This document shows, in pieces, positions 36,067-45,900 of a stretch of 64,000 nucleotides of DNA (positions are counted from its first letter, which is position 1; each line of letters begins with the position of its first letter). The notes under the pieces are model-generated. The model ran no database searches. It saw nothing but the letters and a program-made list of their open reading frames with translations, and was not told the DNA's origin. Position numbers and translations under genes: made by a program. The stretch is from JADJLQ01 sp038251405 (GTDB lineage Bacteria > Bacteroidota > Bacteroidia > Chitinophagales > Saprospiraceae): the NCBI GenBank assembly GCA_038251405.1, contig JBBSBH010000019.1:29157-93156 (forward strand), given 5' to 3'.

Positions 36067-37131
36067 ATGTCTAAATCAAAGATTTCTACTATTATTAAAT
36101 ACCTGGTATTTGTATCTTTTGGGGTAGGCCTTTTTTATTATGTTTTTCACTCACAGGATCAGATTTATAAGGAACAATGCCTTCAAAATCCATTATCCAA
36201 AGGAAAATGTTCTCTTTGGGAAAAATTAATTGAAGACATTGGCAAGCTCAATTGGTATCTGATTTCTTTAGTAATGGTAGGTTTTATCATTAGTAATCTC
36301 ATGCGCGCTCGCAGGTGGACGCTCATGCTTCATCCCCTTGGCATCAAAGCAAGATTATGGGAGACTTTTTGGGCTGTCCAACTTGGATATTTTGCCAACC
36401 TTGCTTTACCAAGAATGGGCGAAATAGCACGTGCGGGATCAGTTGCGCGCAGATTAAAAGCCCCGCTTGAAAAAGTATTGGGCACTATAATTATGGATAG
36501 ATTACTTGATGTCATCGTTCTGGGCATTTTTACCGCAGTTGGATTTTTTCTTCAAACACAGACTTTATATAATTTCTTAAGTAGACAAGCAAATGTCAGT
36601 ATTTGGCATTTAATGGTAGCTACATTAATAGGTATAGCGGGAATAGTATTTGTGATCATGTTGTTTCGTACCGACCGATTCTATCATCCAGTGATTGAAA
36701 AAATAAAGTCAAAATTGGCTGGGTTTTCAGAAGGAATAATGGGTATATTGAAAAGTAACAGGCCTAAAGAAATGGTTTTTCTATCATTCGGCATTTGGCT
36801 TTTATACTATTCTATGGCTATACTTGGGCTCAAAGCATTTGCACCGACTGCTAGTATCACCTTGGTGCAGGGATTAATAGTTTTCATTATTGGCAGCTTA
36901 GGAATGATCATCCCCACTCCAGGTGGCATTGGTCCTTATCATTTTCTTACTATGAGCGCTTTAGGCATATATGGAGTTTCGTCCATTGATGGTTTTTCAT
37001 ATGCCAATCTCAGTTTTTTGATTGTCCAGGTAATTACGATATCTTTATTTGGCATTATTGGTATGACCGTTCTATCCAAGAAAAGACCTGAAGATCAAGA
37101 AGTTTACCATGAATCCATCATATTGCAATAA
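36067..37131 (+). CDS. Flippase-like / lysylphosphatidylglycerol synthase TM-domain protein
   Basis: 354 residues with about eight membrane segments and the UPF0104/YbhN features: RARRWTLMLHPLG early, GYFANLALPRMGEIARAG, a conserved DR in IIMDRLLDVIVLG, and PTPGGIGPYHFL near residues 282-293. It is an inner-membrane protein that may move a lipid. The aminoacyl-transferase domain of MprF is absent, so it is not a lysyl-PG synthase. It overlaps the start of rfaE2 by 23 bases. Confidence 0.82.
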   Translation: MSKSKISTIIKYLVFVSFGVGLFYYVFHSQDQIYKEQCLQNPLSKGKCSLWEKLIEDIGKLNWYLISLVMVGFIISNLMRARRWTLMLHPLGIKARLWETFWAVQLGYFANLALPRMGEIARAGSVARRLKAPLEKVLGTIIMDRLLDVIVLGIFTAVGFFLQTQTLYNFLSRQANVSIWHLMVATLIGIAGIVFVIMLFRTDRFYHPVIEKIKSKLAGFSEGIMGILKSNRPKEMVFLSFGIWLLYYSMAILGLKAFAPTASITLVQGLIVFIIGSLGMIIPTPGGIGPYHFLTMSALGIYGVSSIDGFSYANLSFLIVQVITISLFGIIGMTVLSKKRPEDQEVYHESIILQ

Positions 37132-37597
37132 AATCCATACCCTTGAAACTATCCGTGAATTGATCTCTGATTGGCGAAATCATTCTAATAAAATTGTTTT
37201 TACAAATGGATGTTTTGATATTTTACACCTCGGTCATGTAGATTATCTGGAAAAAGCTAAAAATCTGGGCGATAAACTAATTGTAGGCCTTAACAGCGAT
37301 AGATCAGTTTCTGCCATTAAAGGTCCTTCCAGGCCTATTCAGGATGAAACCTGCCGATCTGGAGTAATGGCCAGCCTTGCAAGTGTAGATGCAGTAATCA
37401 TTTTTGATGAAAACACTCCTTTAGAATTAATTGAATCCCTCAAACCAGATATATTGGTAAAAGGCGGTGATTGGCATTTGGATAAAATCATAGGTGCGGA
37501 TATTGTATTTGCACTTGGTGGCGATGTAAAAACAATCCCCATTATTCAAGGTTATTCCACCACTTTGATTGAACAAAAAATAAAAAGTCAGAAATGA
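37109..37597 (+). CDS. rfaE2: D-glycero-beta-D-manno-heptose 1-phosphate adenylyltransferase
   Basis: Transfers AMP to heptose-1-phosphate for LPS core synthesis. 162 residues, equal to the C-terminal half of HldE. The nucleotidyltransferase motif FTNGCFDILHLGHVDYL (about 31-47) holds the HxGH, followed by VGLNSDRSVSAIKG and DILVKGGDW. The stand-alone form is normal in Bacteroidota. The start overlaps the previous gene by 23 bases, and its stop overlaps the Nif3 gene (ATGA). Confidence 0.92.
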   Translation: MNPSYCNKIHTLETIRELISDWRNHSNKIVFTNGCFDILHLGHVDYLEKAKNLGDKLIVGLNSDRSVSAIKGPSRPIQDETCRSGVMASLASVDAVIIFDENTPLELIESLKPDILVKGGDWHLDKIIGADIVFALGGDVKTIPIIQGYSTTLIEQKIKSQK

Positions 37598-38397
37598 TTA
37601 TTCAGAAAGTAATAGATGCTTTAGAAGCCTGGGCACCACCTGCATTGGCCGAATCCTACGATAATGTAGGGCTGTTAACGGGCGATAAAAACGCAGAAAT
37701 TACCGGAATCTTAATAAGCCTCGATTGCACAGAGTCCATTGTAAATGAAGCTATTACCAGAAAATGCAATGTAATCATTGCTCACCATCCTATCGTATTC
37801 AAAGGGTTAAAAAAAATTACCGGTTCAAATTATGTAGAGCGGACTATCATATTAGCTATTAAGAATGATATCGCTATATATGCTATTCATACTAATCTCG
37901 ACAATATCTTCGAAGGAGTTAACCTAAAAATTTCTAATAAAATCGGGCTTCGAAATCCAAAAATTTTATCCCCAAAAAGTTCAACTATGAGCAATGGAGA
38001 GGCATTTTCCATAGGATCAGGTATGATCGGACAACTCCCGGAGCCTATGCCAGTACTTGATTTTTTACAAAGCCTTAAAATCAGTATGGAATTGCCTTTG
38101 ATAAAACACAGCCTGCTTTGTAAAGATTGGATACATACGGTAGCCGTTTGTGGTGGATCCGGCAGTTTTTTGATTAAGGATGCTATCCGTGCCCAGGCAG
38201 ATGCTTTTATCACGGCAGATATTAAATATCATGATTTTTTTGATGCAGATTATCAGATTACCTTATTAGATATTGGTCACTATCACAGTGAAAAGTTCAC
38301 TATTGAACTTATTGAGAAATTTCTGCATTCTTTCATGCCACCATATATAATTCAAAAAACAAGGCTCAACACAGACCCAATTCAATATTTTATTTGA
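37594..38397 (+). CDS. Nif3-like dinuclear metal centre protein
   Basis: 267 residues of the Nif3/YbgI family. ESYDNVGLLTGD opens the family domain, IIAHHPIVFKGLK gives the first metal His pair, AIHTNLDN follows, and GHYHSEKF near the end gives the last ligands. Many Bacteroidota homologues are about 100 residues longer because of an inserted domain; this one has the short form. The reaction is unknown despite the old GTP cyclohydrolase label. It is translationally coupled to rfaE2. Confidence 0.88.
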   Translation: MIIQKVIDALEAWAPPALAESYDNVGLLTGDKNAEITGILISLDCTESIVNEAITRKCNVIIAHHPIVFKGLKKITGSNYVERTIILAIKNDIAIYAIHTNLDNIFEGVNLKISNKIGLRNPKILSPKSSTMSNGEAFSIGSGMIGQLPEPMPVLDFLQSLKISMELPLIKHSLLCKDWIHTVAVCGGSGSFLIKDAIRAQADAFITADIKYHDFFDADYQITLLDIGHYHSEKFTIELIEKFLHSFMPPYIIQKTRLNTDPIQYFI

Positions 38398-38424
38398 TTT
38401 TGACCCCCAAAAATCGTACATTTG
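38393..38424 (+). promoter_or_regulatory. Candidate sigma-A promoter (TTTG-N20-TACATTTG)
   Basis: A -33 TTTG at 38393-38396 and a -7 TACATTTG at 38417-38424 are 20 bases apart, a full match to the Bacteroidota consensus. The box overlaps the end of the Nif3 gene and lies 54 bases before the next ATG. Confidence 0.55.
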
Positions 38425-38477
38425 CAACGCTTTTTCAACAAGCGAATTCAATATTATTTATAAAAATCTGATTACCA

Positions 38478-39224
38478 ATGATTAAAGCCGATATACCTGT
38501 AGCTCTTCAGCTTAAAAAACTTTACGAATTACAACAAATAGATTCACAAATCAATGAATTTGAGATCCTTAAAGGTGAGTTGCCTGTAGAAGTAAGTGAC
38601 CTGGAAGATGAATTGGCCGGGCTGGATACAAGGGCTTCTAAATTGGATGATAGTATAAAAAATGTTGAAAAAGAAGTTAGCCATTTCCAACTTGGTATAA
38701 AAGAGTCTAAAACCCTGATAGGTAAGTATGAAAAACAATTAGACACCGTAAAAAACAATCGGGAATATGATGCTTTGATGAAAGAGATTGAACTGCAAAA
38801 ATTAGAGATCGAATTATTCAATAAGAAAATCAAAGATACGGAGGTTCAATCTGTAGTAAAAGATGATCAATTAAAAGCTACCAAAGAGAAAATCAAACAG
38901 AAGAATAAAGATCTAGAGCAAAAGAAGGTAGAATTGGATGAATTGATCGCGAAAACAGAAGAAGATGTAGCTAAACTCACAAAGAAATCTGATAAAGCTA
39001 AAAAAGATATAGATGGCAGATTATTGGAAGCTTATTCCAGAATCAAAAAGAATTACCGGAATTCATTAGGAGTGGTAACGGTACAAAGAGATTCCTGTGG
39101 TGGCTGTTTTAATAAAATTCCTCCTCAAACACAGCTTGAAATCAGTCAACACAAAAAAGTATTGGTATGTGAACATTGCGGTCGTATCTTAGTGGACGAA
39201 AGCATTACTACGGTTGAAGCTTAA
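38478..39224 (+). CDS. Coiled-coil protein with C4 zinc ribbon
   Basis: 248 residues. About the first 190 form a long antiparallel coiled coil rich in Lys and Glu (LKKLYELQQIDSQINEFE at the start). The C-terminus has a zinc ribbon, CGGC near 211 and CEHC near 234. This is the DUF164/zf-RING_7 family, widespread in bacteria, of unknown biochemical role and often near Nif3. ATG 38478 is supported by the upstream promoter. The family hallmark LLEAYSRIKKNYRNSLGVV precedes the ribbon. Confidence 0.88.
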   Translation: MIKADIPVALQLKKLYELQQIDSQINEFEILKGELPVEVSDLEDELAGLDTRASKLDDSIKNVEKEVSHFQLGIKESKTLIGKYEKQLDTVKNNREYDALMKEIELQKLEIELFNKKIKDTEVQSVVKDDQLKATKEKIKQKNKDLEQKKVELDELIAKTEEDVAKLTKKSDKAKKDIDGRLLEAYSRIKKNYRNSLGVVTVQRDSCGGCFNKIPPQTQLEISQHKKVLVCEHCGRILVDESITTVEA

Positions 39225-40719
39225 GTCACATAAAACATTTTTATTTTTTTCTGTCCTTTTAGTTTTTACTACCTGGAATGACATCTTTGCTGCAGATTTT
39301 TATGTAAACCTTGAGGTTAAATCTGCTTATCAAAAAGTATTTGAACTAAAATTAGACCAGGCAGAAGTACTTACCCGTAATTTAAAAAGACTTCAACCTG
39401 AAAATCTGTCAGCAGATTTCCTGGAAGACTATATAGATTTTTTTAAAATATTTATTGCTGATGACAGTAAGTTATTTAAAAAATTAGCATACCGTGAAGG
39501 TGATAGATTAAAAAAAATTGAAAAAACTGCTGATGATCTTTCACCTTATAAAAAATATCTCTCAGCAGAAATAAACCTTCATTGGGCTTTGATAAACTTA
39601 AAATTTGGAAATTATTTTTCAGCTTTTAATCGAATTAAAAGAGCCTTTAATCTACTCCAAGCAAATACTAAATTATTTCCAGCATTTACTCCCAACCAAA
39701 AAAGCCTTGGATTGATTCATGCTTTGATTTCAACTATTCCAAATGAATACAGGTGGCTGGTAAAAGCCTTAAGCGGATTGAATGGAAATATGAACCAGGC
39801 TCGATTTGAGCTCGAGCAAGTCATATTGTACAGTAAAAAAAATGATTTTCTATTTAAAGATGAGTCATTAATTATATATTCTTTATTGTTATCAAATTTT
39901 GACAATGATCCCGCAGGTGCCTGGCATATGATTAAAAATAGCAATTTAAGCCCATCCGGTAGTCCCCTGGTTTCCTTCCTTTATGCTTACCTGGCGACTA
40001 AAAATTATCAAAATGATCTTGCATTGCAATATTTAGAACAAATGCCTGTCGGTAATGAGTACTATCCTGTACACTATTTTGACTTCTTTACCGGTATATG
40101 TAAGCTCAGGAGGCTTGATCCTGATGCTTCTGATTATTTACAAAAATTTATTAAAAACAACCATGGTACTCATTTGATAAAAGAATGTTATCAAAAATTG
40201 GCCTGGAGTGAATTGGTCAAGGGAAATAAAAATGGATACTTGCAGTATATAAGCTTGGCCAAAACAGAAGGAGCATCTGTAATGGACGAAGACAAGCAAG
40301 CTGAACGTGAAGCTACGCTCAATCGTATTCCAGATGTTAGTTTATTGAAGGCAAGACTATTATTTGATGGCGGATATTTTCAAAAAGCAGAGCAGATCAT
40401 TATGTCCAATGCAAATACAAAACACACCCATCTTGATTATGAGCTGGAAGCAAATTACAGGCTGGGAAGAATCTATCATTTAGAGAAAAAATATGACTTG
40501 GCTATTTCAAGTTATTTAGAAGCAGCAGAAGAAGGTATTGATAGTCCGGAATATTATGCTTGTGCGGCCTTTTTGTATGCAGGACAAATTTATGATAAAC
40601 TAAATCTGCCCACACTGGCCACGTATTATTTTGAAAAATGCCTCAAAGTAAATCCTAAAGACTATAGTGCAGGGCTTCATCAAAAAGCCAAAATTGGGAT
40701 CAATAAATTAAATCAATAA
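39214..40719 (+). CDS. Exported TPR protein
   Basis: 501 residues. A signal peptide-like start (KTFLFFSVLLVFTTWNDIFA) is followed by helical repeats throughout; the clearest TPRs are near the C-terminus (YRLGRIYHLEKKYDLAISSYLEAAEEG and ATYYFEKCLKVNPKDYSAG). It is probably periplasmic. There is no ATG before the signal, so TTG 39214 inside the end of the previous gene is the likely start. I do not recognise a specific function. The 11-base overlap with the zinc-ribbon gene suggests cotranscription. Confidence 0.75.
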   Translation: MKLKSHKTFLFFSVLLVFTTWNDIFAADFYVNLEVKSAYQKVFELKLDQAEVLTRNLKRLQPENLSADFLEDYIDFFKIFIADDSKLFKKLAYREGDRLKKIEKTADDLSPYKKYLSAEINLHWALINLKFGNYFSAFNRIKRAFNLLQANTKLFPAFTPNQKSLGLIHALISTIPNEYRWLVKALSGLNGNMNQARFELEQVILYSKKNDFLFKDESLIIYSLLLSNFDNDPAGAWHMIKNSNLSPSGSPLVSFLYAYLATKNYQNDLALQYLEQMPVGNEYYPVHYFDFFTGICKLRRLDPDASDYLQKFIKNNHGTHLIKECYQKLAWSELVKGNKNGYLQYISLAKTEGASVMDEDKQAEREATLNRIPDVSLLKARLLFDGGYFQKAEQIIMSNANTKHTHLDYELEANYRLGRIYHLEKKYDLAISSYLEAAEEGIDSPEYYACAAFLYAGQIYDKLNLPTLATYYFEKCLKVNPKDYSAGLHQKAKIGINKLNQ

Positions 40720-40735
40720 TGTACTTGAATAAATT

Positions 40736-41746
40736 TTGTTGAAAATTTTAAAATACATTGGTATCCTTCTGGGGTTTTTAGTAATCGGTTATTTTTCAGG
40801 ACCTCGTCCTCCTAAGCCAATCTATACCTCTGATCTTCCTGATATTCCGGATCAAAGTAATGAATTAGAAAAATACATTGCTTCTTTAGAGCAAAAAGAT
40901 CAACCATTAAAAGAAGGTAACGAAGCGAAAATCATATGGTATAATGATTCATTAAAATCAAAGACACCTTTCTCCATAGTTTATTTGCATGGATTTTCAG
41001 CCTCTCATGAAGAGGGAAAGCCGATTCATGAATGGATGACAAAAACTTTTGGAATGAATCTTTACTTAGCCCGGTTGGCTGATCACGGAAGAAAAAAGGA
41101 AGATGCCCTTAGTGAATTTACTGCTCAGAAAGCATGGGACGATGCCAAAATGGCTCTTTCAATCGGTAAAAAAATCGGTGATAAAGTAATTCTGGTATCT
41201 ACTTCTACTGGAGGCACCTTATCATTAATGCTTTGTGCTCAGTATGCAGACATTGCTGCCCAAATATTAATGTCCCCTAACATTGCCATTAAAGACCCCA
41301 CCTCAGTGATTTTAAATGATCCATGGGGCTTGCAAATAGCCCGCAAAGTAATTGGAGGAGAATTTAAAATCGCCTCTGACACTTCCGCTATTTATGGGAA
41401 GTATTGGGATAAAAAATACCGAATAGAAGCCTTAGTACAGTTGGAGGAATTAATAGAGACCAGTATGAATAAAAACACTTTTAGCGCGATACATCAACCA
41501 ACTCTTCTGCTTTACTATTACAAAGATGAAACCCATCAAGACCCCGTAGTGCGTGTGGATGCCATGAAAAAAATGTTTTCTGAGTTAGCTATACCTCCTG
41601 ATAAAAAAAGAGAAATAGCTCTTCCCCATGTAGGTGAACATGTCTTAGGAGGATATATTAAAAGTAAAGATTTAGAATCTGTAAAAAGAGAAATAGAATC
41701 CTATCTGCAAAGTGTTCTAAATTTAAAAAAAGTATCAAATAATTGA
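40736..41746 (+). CDS. Membrane-anchored alpha/beta hydrolase
   Basis: 336 residues. The N-terminus (LKILKYIGILLGFLVIGYFSG) is a signal anchor. The hydrolase fold shows YLHGFSASHEEG for the oxyanion region near residue 84, a nucleophile elbow STSTGG near 159-164 (GxSxG reduced to S-T-S-T-G) and a late His in LPHVGEHVLGG. It is likely a serine esterase or lipase with unknown substrate. Two TTG codons at 40736 and 40739 are the only sensible starts; the nearby ATG is out of frame. Confidence 0.75.
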   Translation: MLKILKYIGILLGFLVIGYFSGPRPPKPIYTSDLPDIPDQSNELEKYIASLEQKDQPLKEGNEAKIIWYNDSLKSKTPFSIVYLHGFSASHEEGKPIHEWMTKTFGMNLYLARLADHGRKKEDALSEFTAQKAWDDAKMALSIGKKIGDKVILVSTSTGGTLSLMLCAQYADIAAQILMSPNIAIKDPTSVILNDPWGLQIARKVIGGEFKIASDTSAIYGKYWDKKYRIEALVQLEELIETSMNKNTFSAIHQPTLLLYYYKDETHQDPVVRVDAMKKMFSELAIPPDKKREIALPHVGEHVLGGYIKSKDLESVKREIESYLQSVLNLKKVSNN

Positions 41747-42044
41747 CCTTTTATGGCCAATTAAAGCTTTGAATTTATAGATTAACATTCTATTACAAGA
41801 GATCATTTTTTAACACATAATGGATTTAACCTCTAATCATTTACCACTAGCCTATTACATAAAATGCTAAATATGAGCAACTTTGATCAAGCTTTGGTGC
41901 TTTTCTCAAAAAAATTAGAATTAAAAAGGGAATACTAGAGAACCAAAATTTAACACTCAATAGTATACAGTTTATTACTTTTTAACATATGAATCTCGAT
42001 TTTGGCCTTAAATTTGAAGTCAGACAAATTATAATCTTTATCCC

Positions 42045-42137
42045 ATGATCGTATTTAGCATCTTCGTAGTCATTGCGTTGTTGATTTTCACCAACCAGAC
42101 TGCTAAACCCAAACCTTATAGAGGTCAGTATCTATAA
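42045..42137 (+). CDS. 30-residue single-pass membrane peptide
   Basis: An ATG ORF of 30 codons: a hydrophobic helix (IVFSIFVVIALLIF, residues 2-15), a short turn (TNQTA) and a basic Pro-rich tail (KPKPYRGQYL). It resembles in plan the tiny subunits of membrane complexes (KdpF, CydX), but I do not recognise it. A strong terminator hairpin follows 23 bases after the stop, and TTTG (42013) and a TAATCTTT box lie upstream. The 460-base gap would otherwise be empty: the rest, 41747-42044, shows only a 24-codon ORF without support. Confidence 0.45.
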   Translation: MIVFSIFVVIALLIFTNQTAKPKPYRGQYL

Positions 42138-42159
42138 ACATTCCAAAACATAAGTATGC

Positions 42160-42200
42160 ATAAAGGGTACGATAATTTATATCGTACCCTTTATAGTTTT
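42160..42200 (+). terminator. Intrinsic terminator
   Basis: Stem arms ATAAAGGGTACGAT (42160-42173) and ATCGTACCCTTTAT (42181-42194) are perfectly complementary around a seven-base loop and are followed by agTTTTT. It sits after the 30-codon ORF and 20 bases before cutC. It would end the small transcript; a hairpin regulating cutC is the alternative. Confidence 0.85.
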
Positions 42201-42219
42201 TATACTTGTGGTATTTATC

Positions 42220-42918
42220 ATGATTACTTTAGAAATTTGCGCACAATCTATTCAGGCGGCCATCCATGCCTATGAAGGTGGTGCAGATCGTGTAGAGTTA
42301 TGTATTGACTTACCTGTTGGTGGCCTAACCCCTTCCCCAAAATTAATAAAGCAAGTCTGCCATGAAATTGACATTCCGGTATATGTATTAGTAAGGTCCC
42401 GGGCTGGAAATTTTATGTACAGCAAAGTTGAAATCGATATCATGCAAGATCAAATTAAGTCAAGTGTCCAGGCCGGAGCATCAGGTATAGTAGCCGGGGC
42501 TTTAAATGATAAATATTTCATTGATACTCAAGCTTTAGAAATTTTTATGAAAGCTGCCGACGGCCTTCCATTCACCTTTCATCGCGCGATTGAATCTGTA
42601 AAGAATATTCACTTAAGCCTGGACCTTTTGATGGAATATAATGTAAACAGAATTCTTACAGGTGGCGCTGGAGGAAATGCTTATACTTGTCGCACTGAAT
42701 TATCAGAAATAAATAAATACCTGAATGGTCAAATGATTTTGCTTGCCGGAAGTGGGATTACCTCTGAAAATGTGGAGCAATTAATTGTCGAAACAAATGT
42801 TAAAGAAGTCCATACCTCTGCTAAATTGGGAAATGCTGCCAACAGGCAACAGAACCCTTTTGACACCAATACTGATGAAGTAAAAAGAATAAAATCCATT
42901 ATAATGCAAATGAATTAA
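42220..42918 (+). CDS. cutC: CutC family copper homeostasis protein
   Basis: 232 residues from ATG 42220; the GTG at 42208 would add four unneeded residues. The family opening LEICAQSIQAAIHAYEGGADRVELC and the blocks GGLTPS, VLVRSRAGNF, TFHRAIES, ILTGGAGG and EVHTSA are all present in a TIM-barrel order. CutC proteins have been linked to copper tolerance, but the direct role is weakly supported in general. A TATACTTG box lies just upstream, one base off TAnnTTTG. Confidence 0.9.
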   Translation: MITLEICAQSIQAAIHAYEGGADRVELCIDLPVGGLTPSPKLIKQVCHEIDIPVYVLVRSRAGNFMYSKVEIDIMQDQIKSSVQAGASGIVAGALNDKYFIDTQALEIFMKAADGLPFTFHRAIESVKNIHLSLDLLMEYNVNRILTGGAGGNAYTCRTELSEINKYLNGQMILLAGSGITSENVEQLIVETNVKEVHTSAKLGNAANRQQNPFDTNTDEVKRIKSIIMQMN

Positions 42919-42976
42919 AATCAAATCTGGCTTTCTAAATCAGAATTACAAGTTGGTCCAAACTGCAATCCATTTA

Positions 42977-45900
42977 TTATTTCCAAATAGCTCCTACACC
43001 TGCTTCCCACAAAGATTTATTCAAGGCCGGAATTTTGTTTTTCAGGATATCATCAGATCTTGTCTTCAATTTTTCCCACTGTGCATTTAATTCTTTCAAT
43101 CGATCCAAAGAAGGTTGTCCGACCCTGGGGATATCGCTTTCTGTCTGATTAATGAGAAATAAATAATTAGCAGTAAACTTATTATCATAATTATCTACAT
43201 CATCATAGGCCTTAGCTTTTCGTTGCACCATATCAGCGTCCCATTCTTTCATTTTTTGCACCAGGTCTTTTGCCTCTTTTTGTACTGACTTAAACTTATT
43301 ATCCTCCGATAAAGAAGTAATTATTTTCTCCATTTGTTCACGTTTTGCATTCATATCATTTACCGCGGTATGCATTTTCGTTACTTCGGCTTCCATGCTG
43401 CGCATTAATTTATCATATTCTTCATAGGTTTTTGCATCTGTGGGATACAATGGATTAGGTAATATTTCCACCTGCGTGGTCGTTTTTTGATTGCCTCTTG
43501 ACAAGGTAACATTATATCTTCCAGGAGGAGCTTTGTGGCCATCATAACTACTTTCGATATATACAGTAGGCACTCCAGGCATCGTTGCATTCCTCATATT
43601 CCACACAAATCTATTTAAACCGTTATTTTTAGATAGAGTGGGTTCTTTATCCGGACCACCATCATATTTTTTAAACTCTTTACTCTCTTTAGAACTAAAT
43701 GTATTCAATAGATTACTTTGCATATCTCTGATTTCCATCGAAATATCACTTGTGTCTTTATTATCCGGTAAAGTATAATAAATCACGGCCCCTGTTGCAG
43801 GATTGACTCCTCTGATTTTTGAAGTCCCGTCGAAATCAGGATCAGATTCATCAAGATCACTTGATCCGTTCACTATTATAGCAGGAGAAGGTTTAAACAT
43901 CGAAAATGAATTAGTACTATTATTATACTGCCTTATCATACCCAGATCATCCAGGATCCAAAATGCCCTACCCGAAGTAGAAGCAATCAAGTTACCCTGA
44001 TGAATCCTCAAATCAGTAATGGGAGTCACTGGTAAATTCAACTGAAAGGAAGACCAATCTTTACCCCCATTCCAGGATACATATACTCCACTCTCTGTTC
44101 CGGCAAATAATAAATCTTTACGCGTATCATCTTCCCTCACCACCCGGGTAAATGCCCCATTGGGAATGCCATTATTTATCGCTGTCCATGTTTTTCCATA
44201 ATCGGTAGTCTTATACAAACCAGGAGCATAATCATTAAATTTGTACCGTGTAGTGGCAATGTAGGCCGTAGCTTTGTCAAAGGGAGATACCTCGATGGCG
44301 TTGATTAAGCATTCTTTCAACCCATTAGGAGTAACATTTTGCCAACTATTTCCATTATCTCTGGTCAATGAGACTACTCCATCATCACTACCTGTCCAAA
44401 TAACCCCTTTTTCAATTGGAGATTCTAAAATATAAGCCAATGTGCCATAATTCTCCGCACCAACTGCCTCATTGGTATAAGGACCTCCACCTTTACCTTG
44501 CTTGGATTTTTCATTATGGGTAAGATCAGGAGAAGCCTCAGTCCAGGTTTTGCCCATATCGGTCGTGCGCAATACATACTGAGAGCCGTGATAAAAAGTA
44601 TTTGGATTATGCTTTGACCAAATAATAGGAGCGTTCCAATTAAAACGATATTTCATATCACTGGAGGCCCTTCCCAAATACTGGATAGGTGCAGCCATCA
44701 CATTGGTAGATGCATTTGATTTGGTATCTAATAGTTCTATCGTCCCTAAATAGCTACCACCCATTACATATCGTGGATTATTCGGATCAAAAGCAAGAAA
44801 AGCACTTTCGCCTCCAGCTGAGGAAGTCCAGCTTTTATTGGTAATTCCTCTTCCACCCAATTCCCGACTGGCTATTTTCACTGAGCTATTGTCCTGTTGT
44901 CCGCCATATATATTATAAGGAAAATCATTATCTACATTTATTCTATAAAATTGGGCCGTTGGCATATTGGATTGTGTACTCCAGCTTTGACCACCATTAA
45001 AAGAGACTACTGATCCGCCATCATTAGAAATAATCATATTCTTTGAATTGGCAGGATTGATCCACAGATTGTGGTAATCACCATGAGGAGTAGACATCGT
45101 TTTCCATGATTTACCTCCATCCGCTGACTTTAAGGCAGGAGCACTCATGACATATACTGTATTTTCATTTAGTGGATCTGTGAATACTTCTATATAATAC
45201 CAGGCTCTTTGTACTAATCTATGATCGTCCGAAATTCTGGACCATTTTTTACCAGCATCATTTGAAACAAACAAGCCTCCCGCTTCTTTTTCGGTATCAC
45301 TTTCTATTAATGCATATACTTTATCAGGATTGGATCTGCACACGGAAATTGCCATTTTACCCATTTCCTTTGGCAGGCCATCTTCCATTTTTTCCCAATG
45401 ATCACCACCATCTATAGATTTGTACAATCCACTACCAGGGCCTCCACTAATAACTTTCCAGGGCAACCGTCCATGTTCCCACATAGCGGCGTACAAGATG
45501 TTAGGATTATTCATATCCATGGAGAGTTCTGCACAGCCAGTACTTTCATTTACATACAATACTTTAGACCAGGTAGCTCCTCCATCTGTACTCTTATATA
45601 TGCCTCTATCGCTGGATTTACTATATAAAGCACCTTGCGCAGCCACCAGCACTATATTAGGATTTTTAGGGTCCACTACTACTCTTGCTATGTGCTGAGT
45701 GAGATCCAGACCAATCTTCTTCCATGTCTTTCCGGCATCAGTGGATTTATACATTCCATCACCATGATGGGTCATTACTCCTCTTACAGCATGCTCACCC
45801 ATACCCACATATACTATATTGGGGTCGCTTTCACTTACAGCAATGGCACCTACTGACCCTGTTTTGAAATATCCATCAGAAATATTATTCCATGTTATGC

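Noticed and set aside
41863..41937. 24-codon ORF in the gap before the 30-codon membrane ORF
   Set aside because: No hydrophobic segment, start signal or terminator supports it; it is within chance expectation.
45398..45856. Three plus-strand ORFs of 73-92 codons opposite the BNR-repeat protein
   Set aside because: They are antisense shadows of the repeated S-D-G-TW codons and show no independent features.
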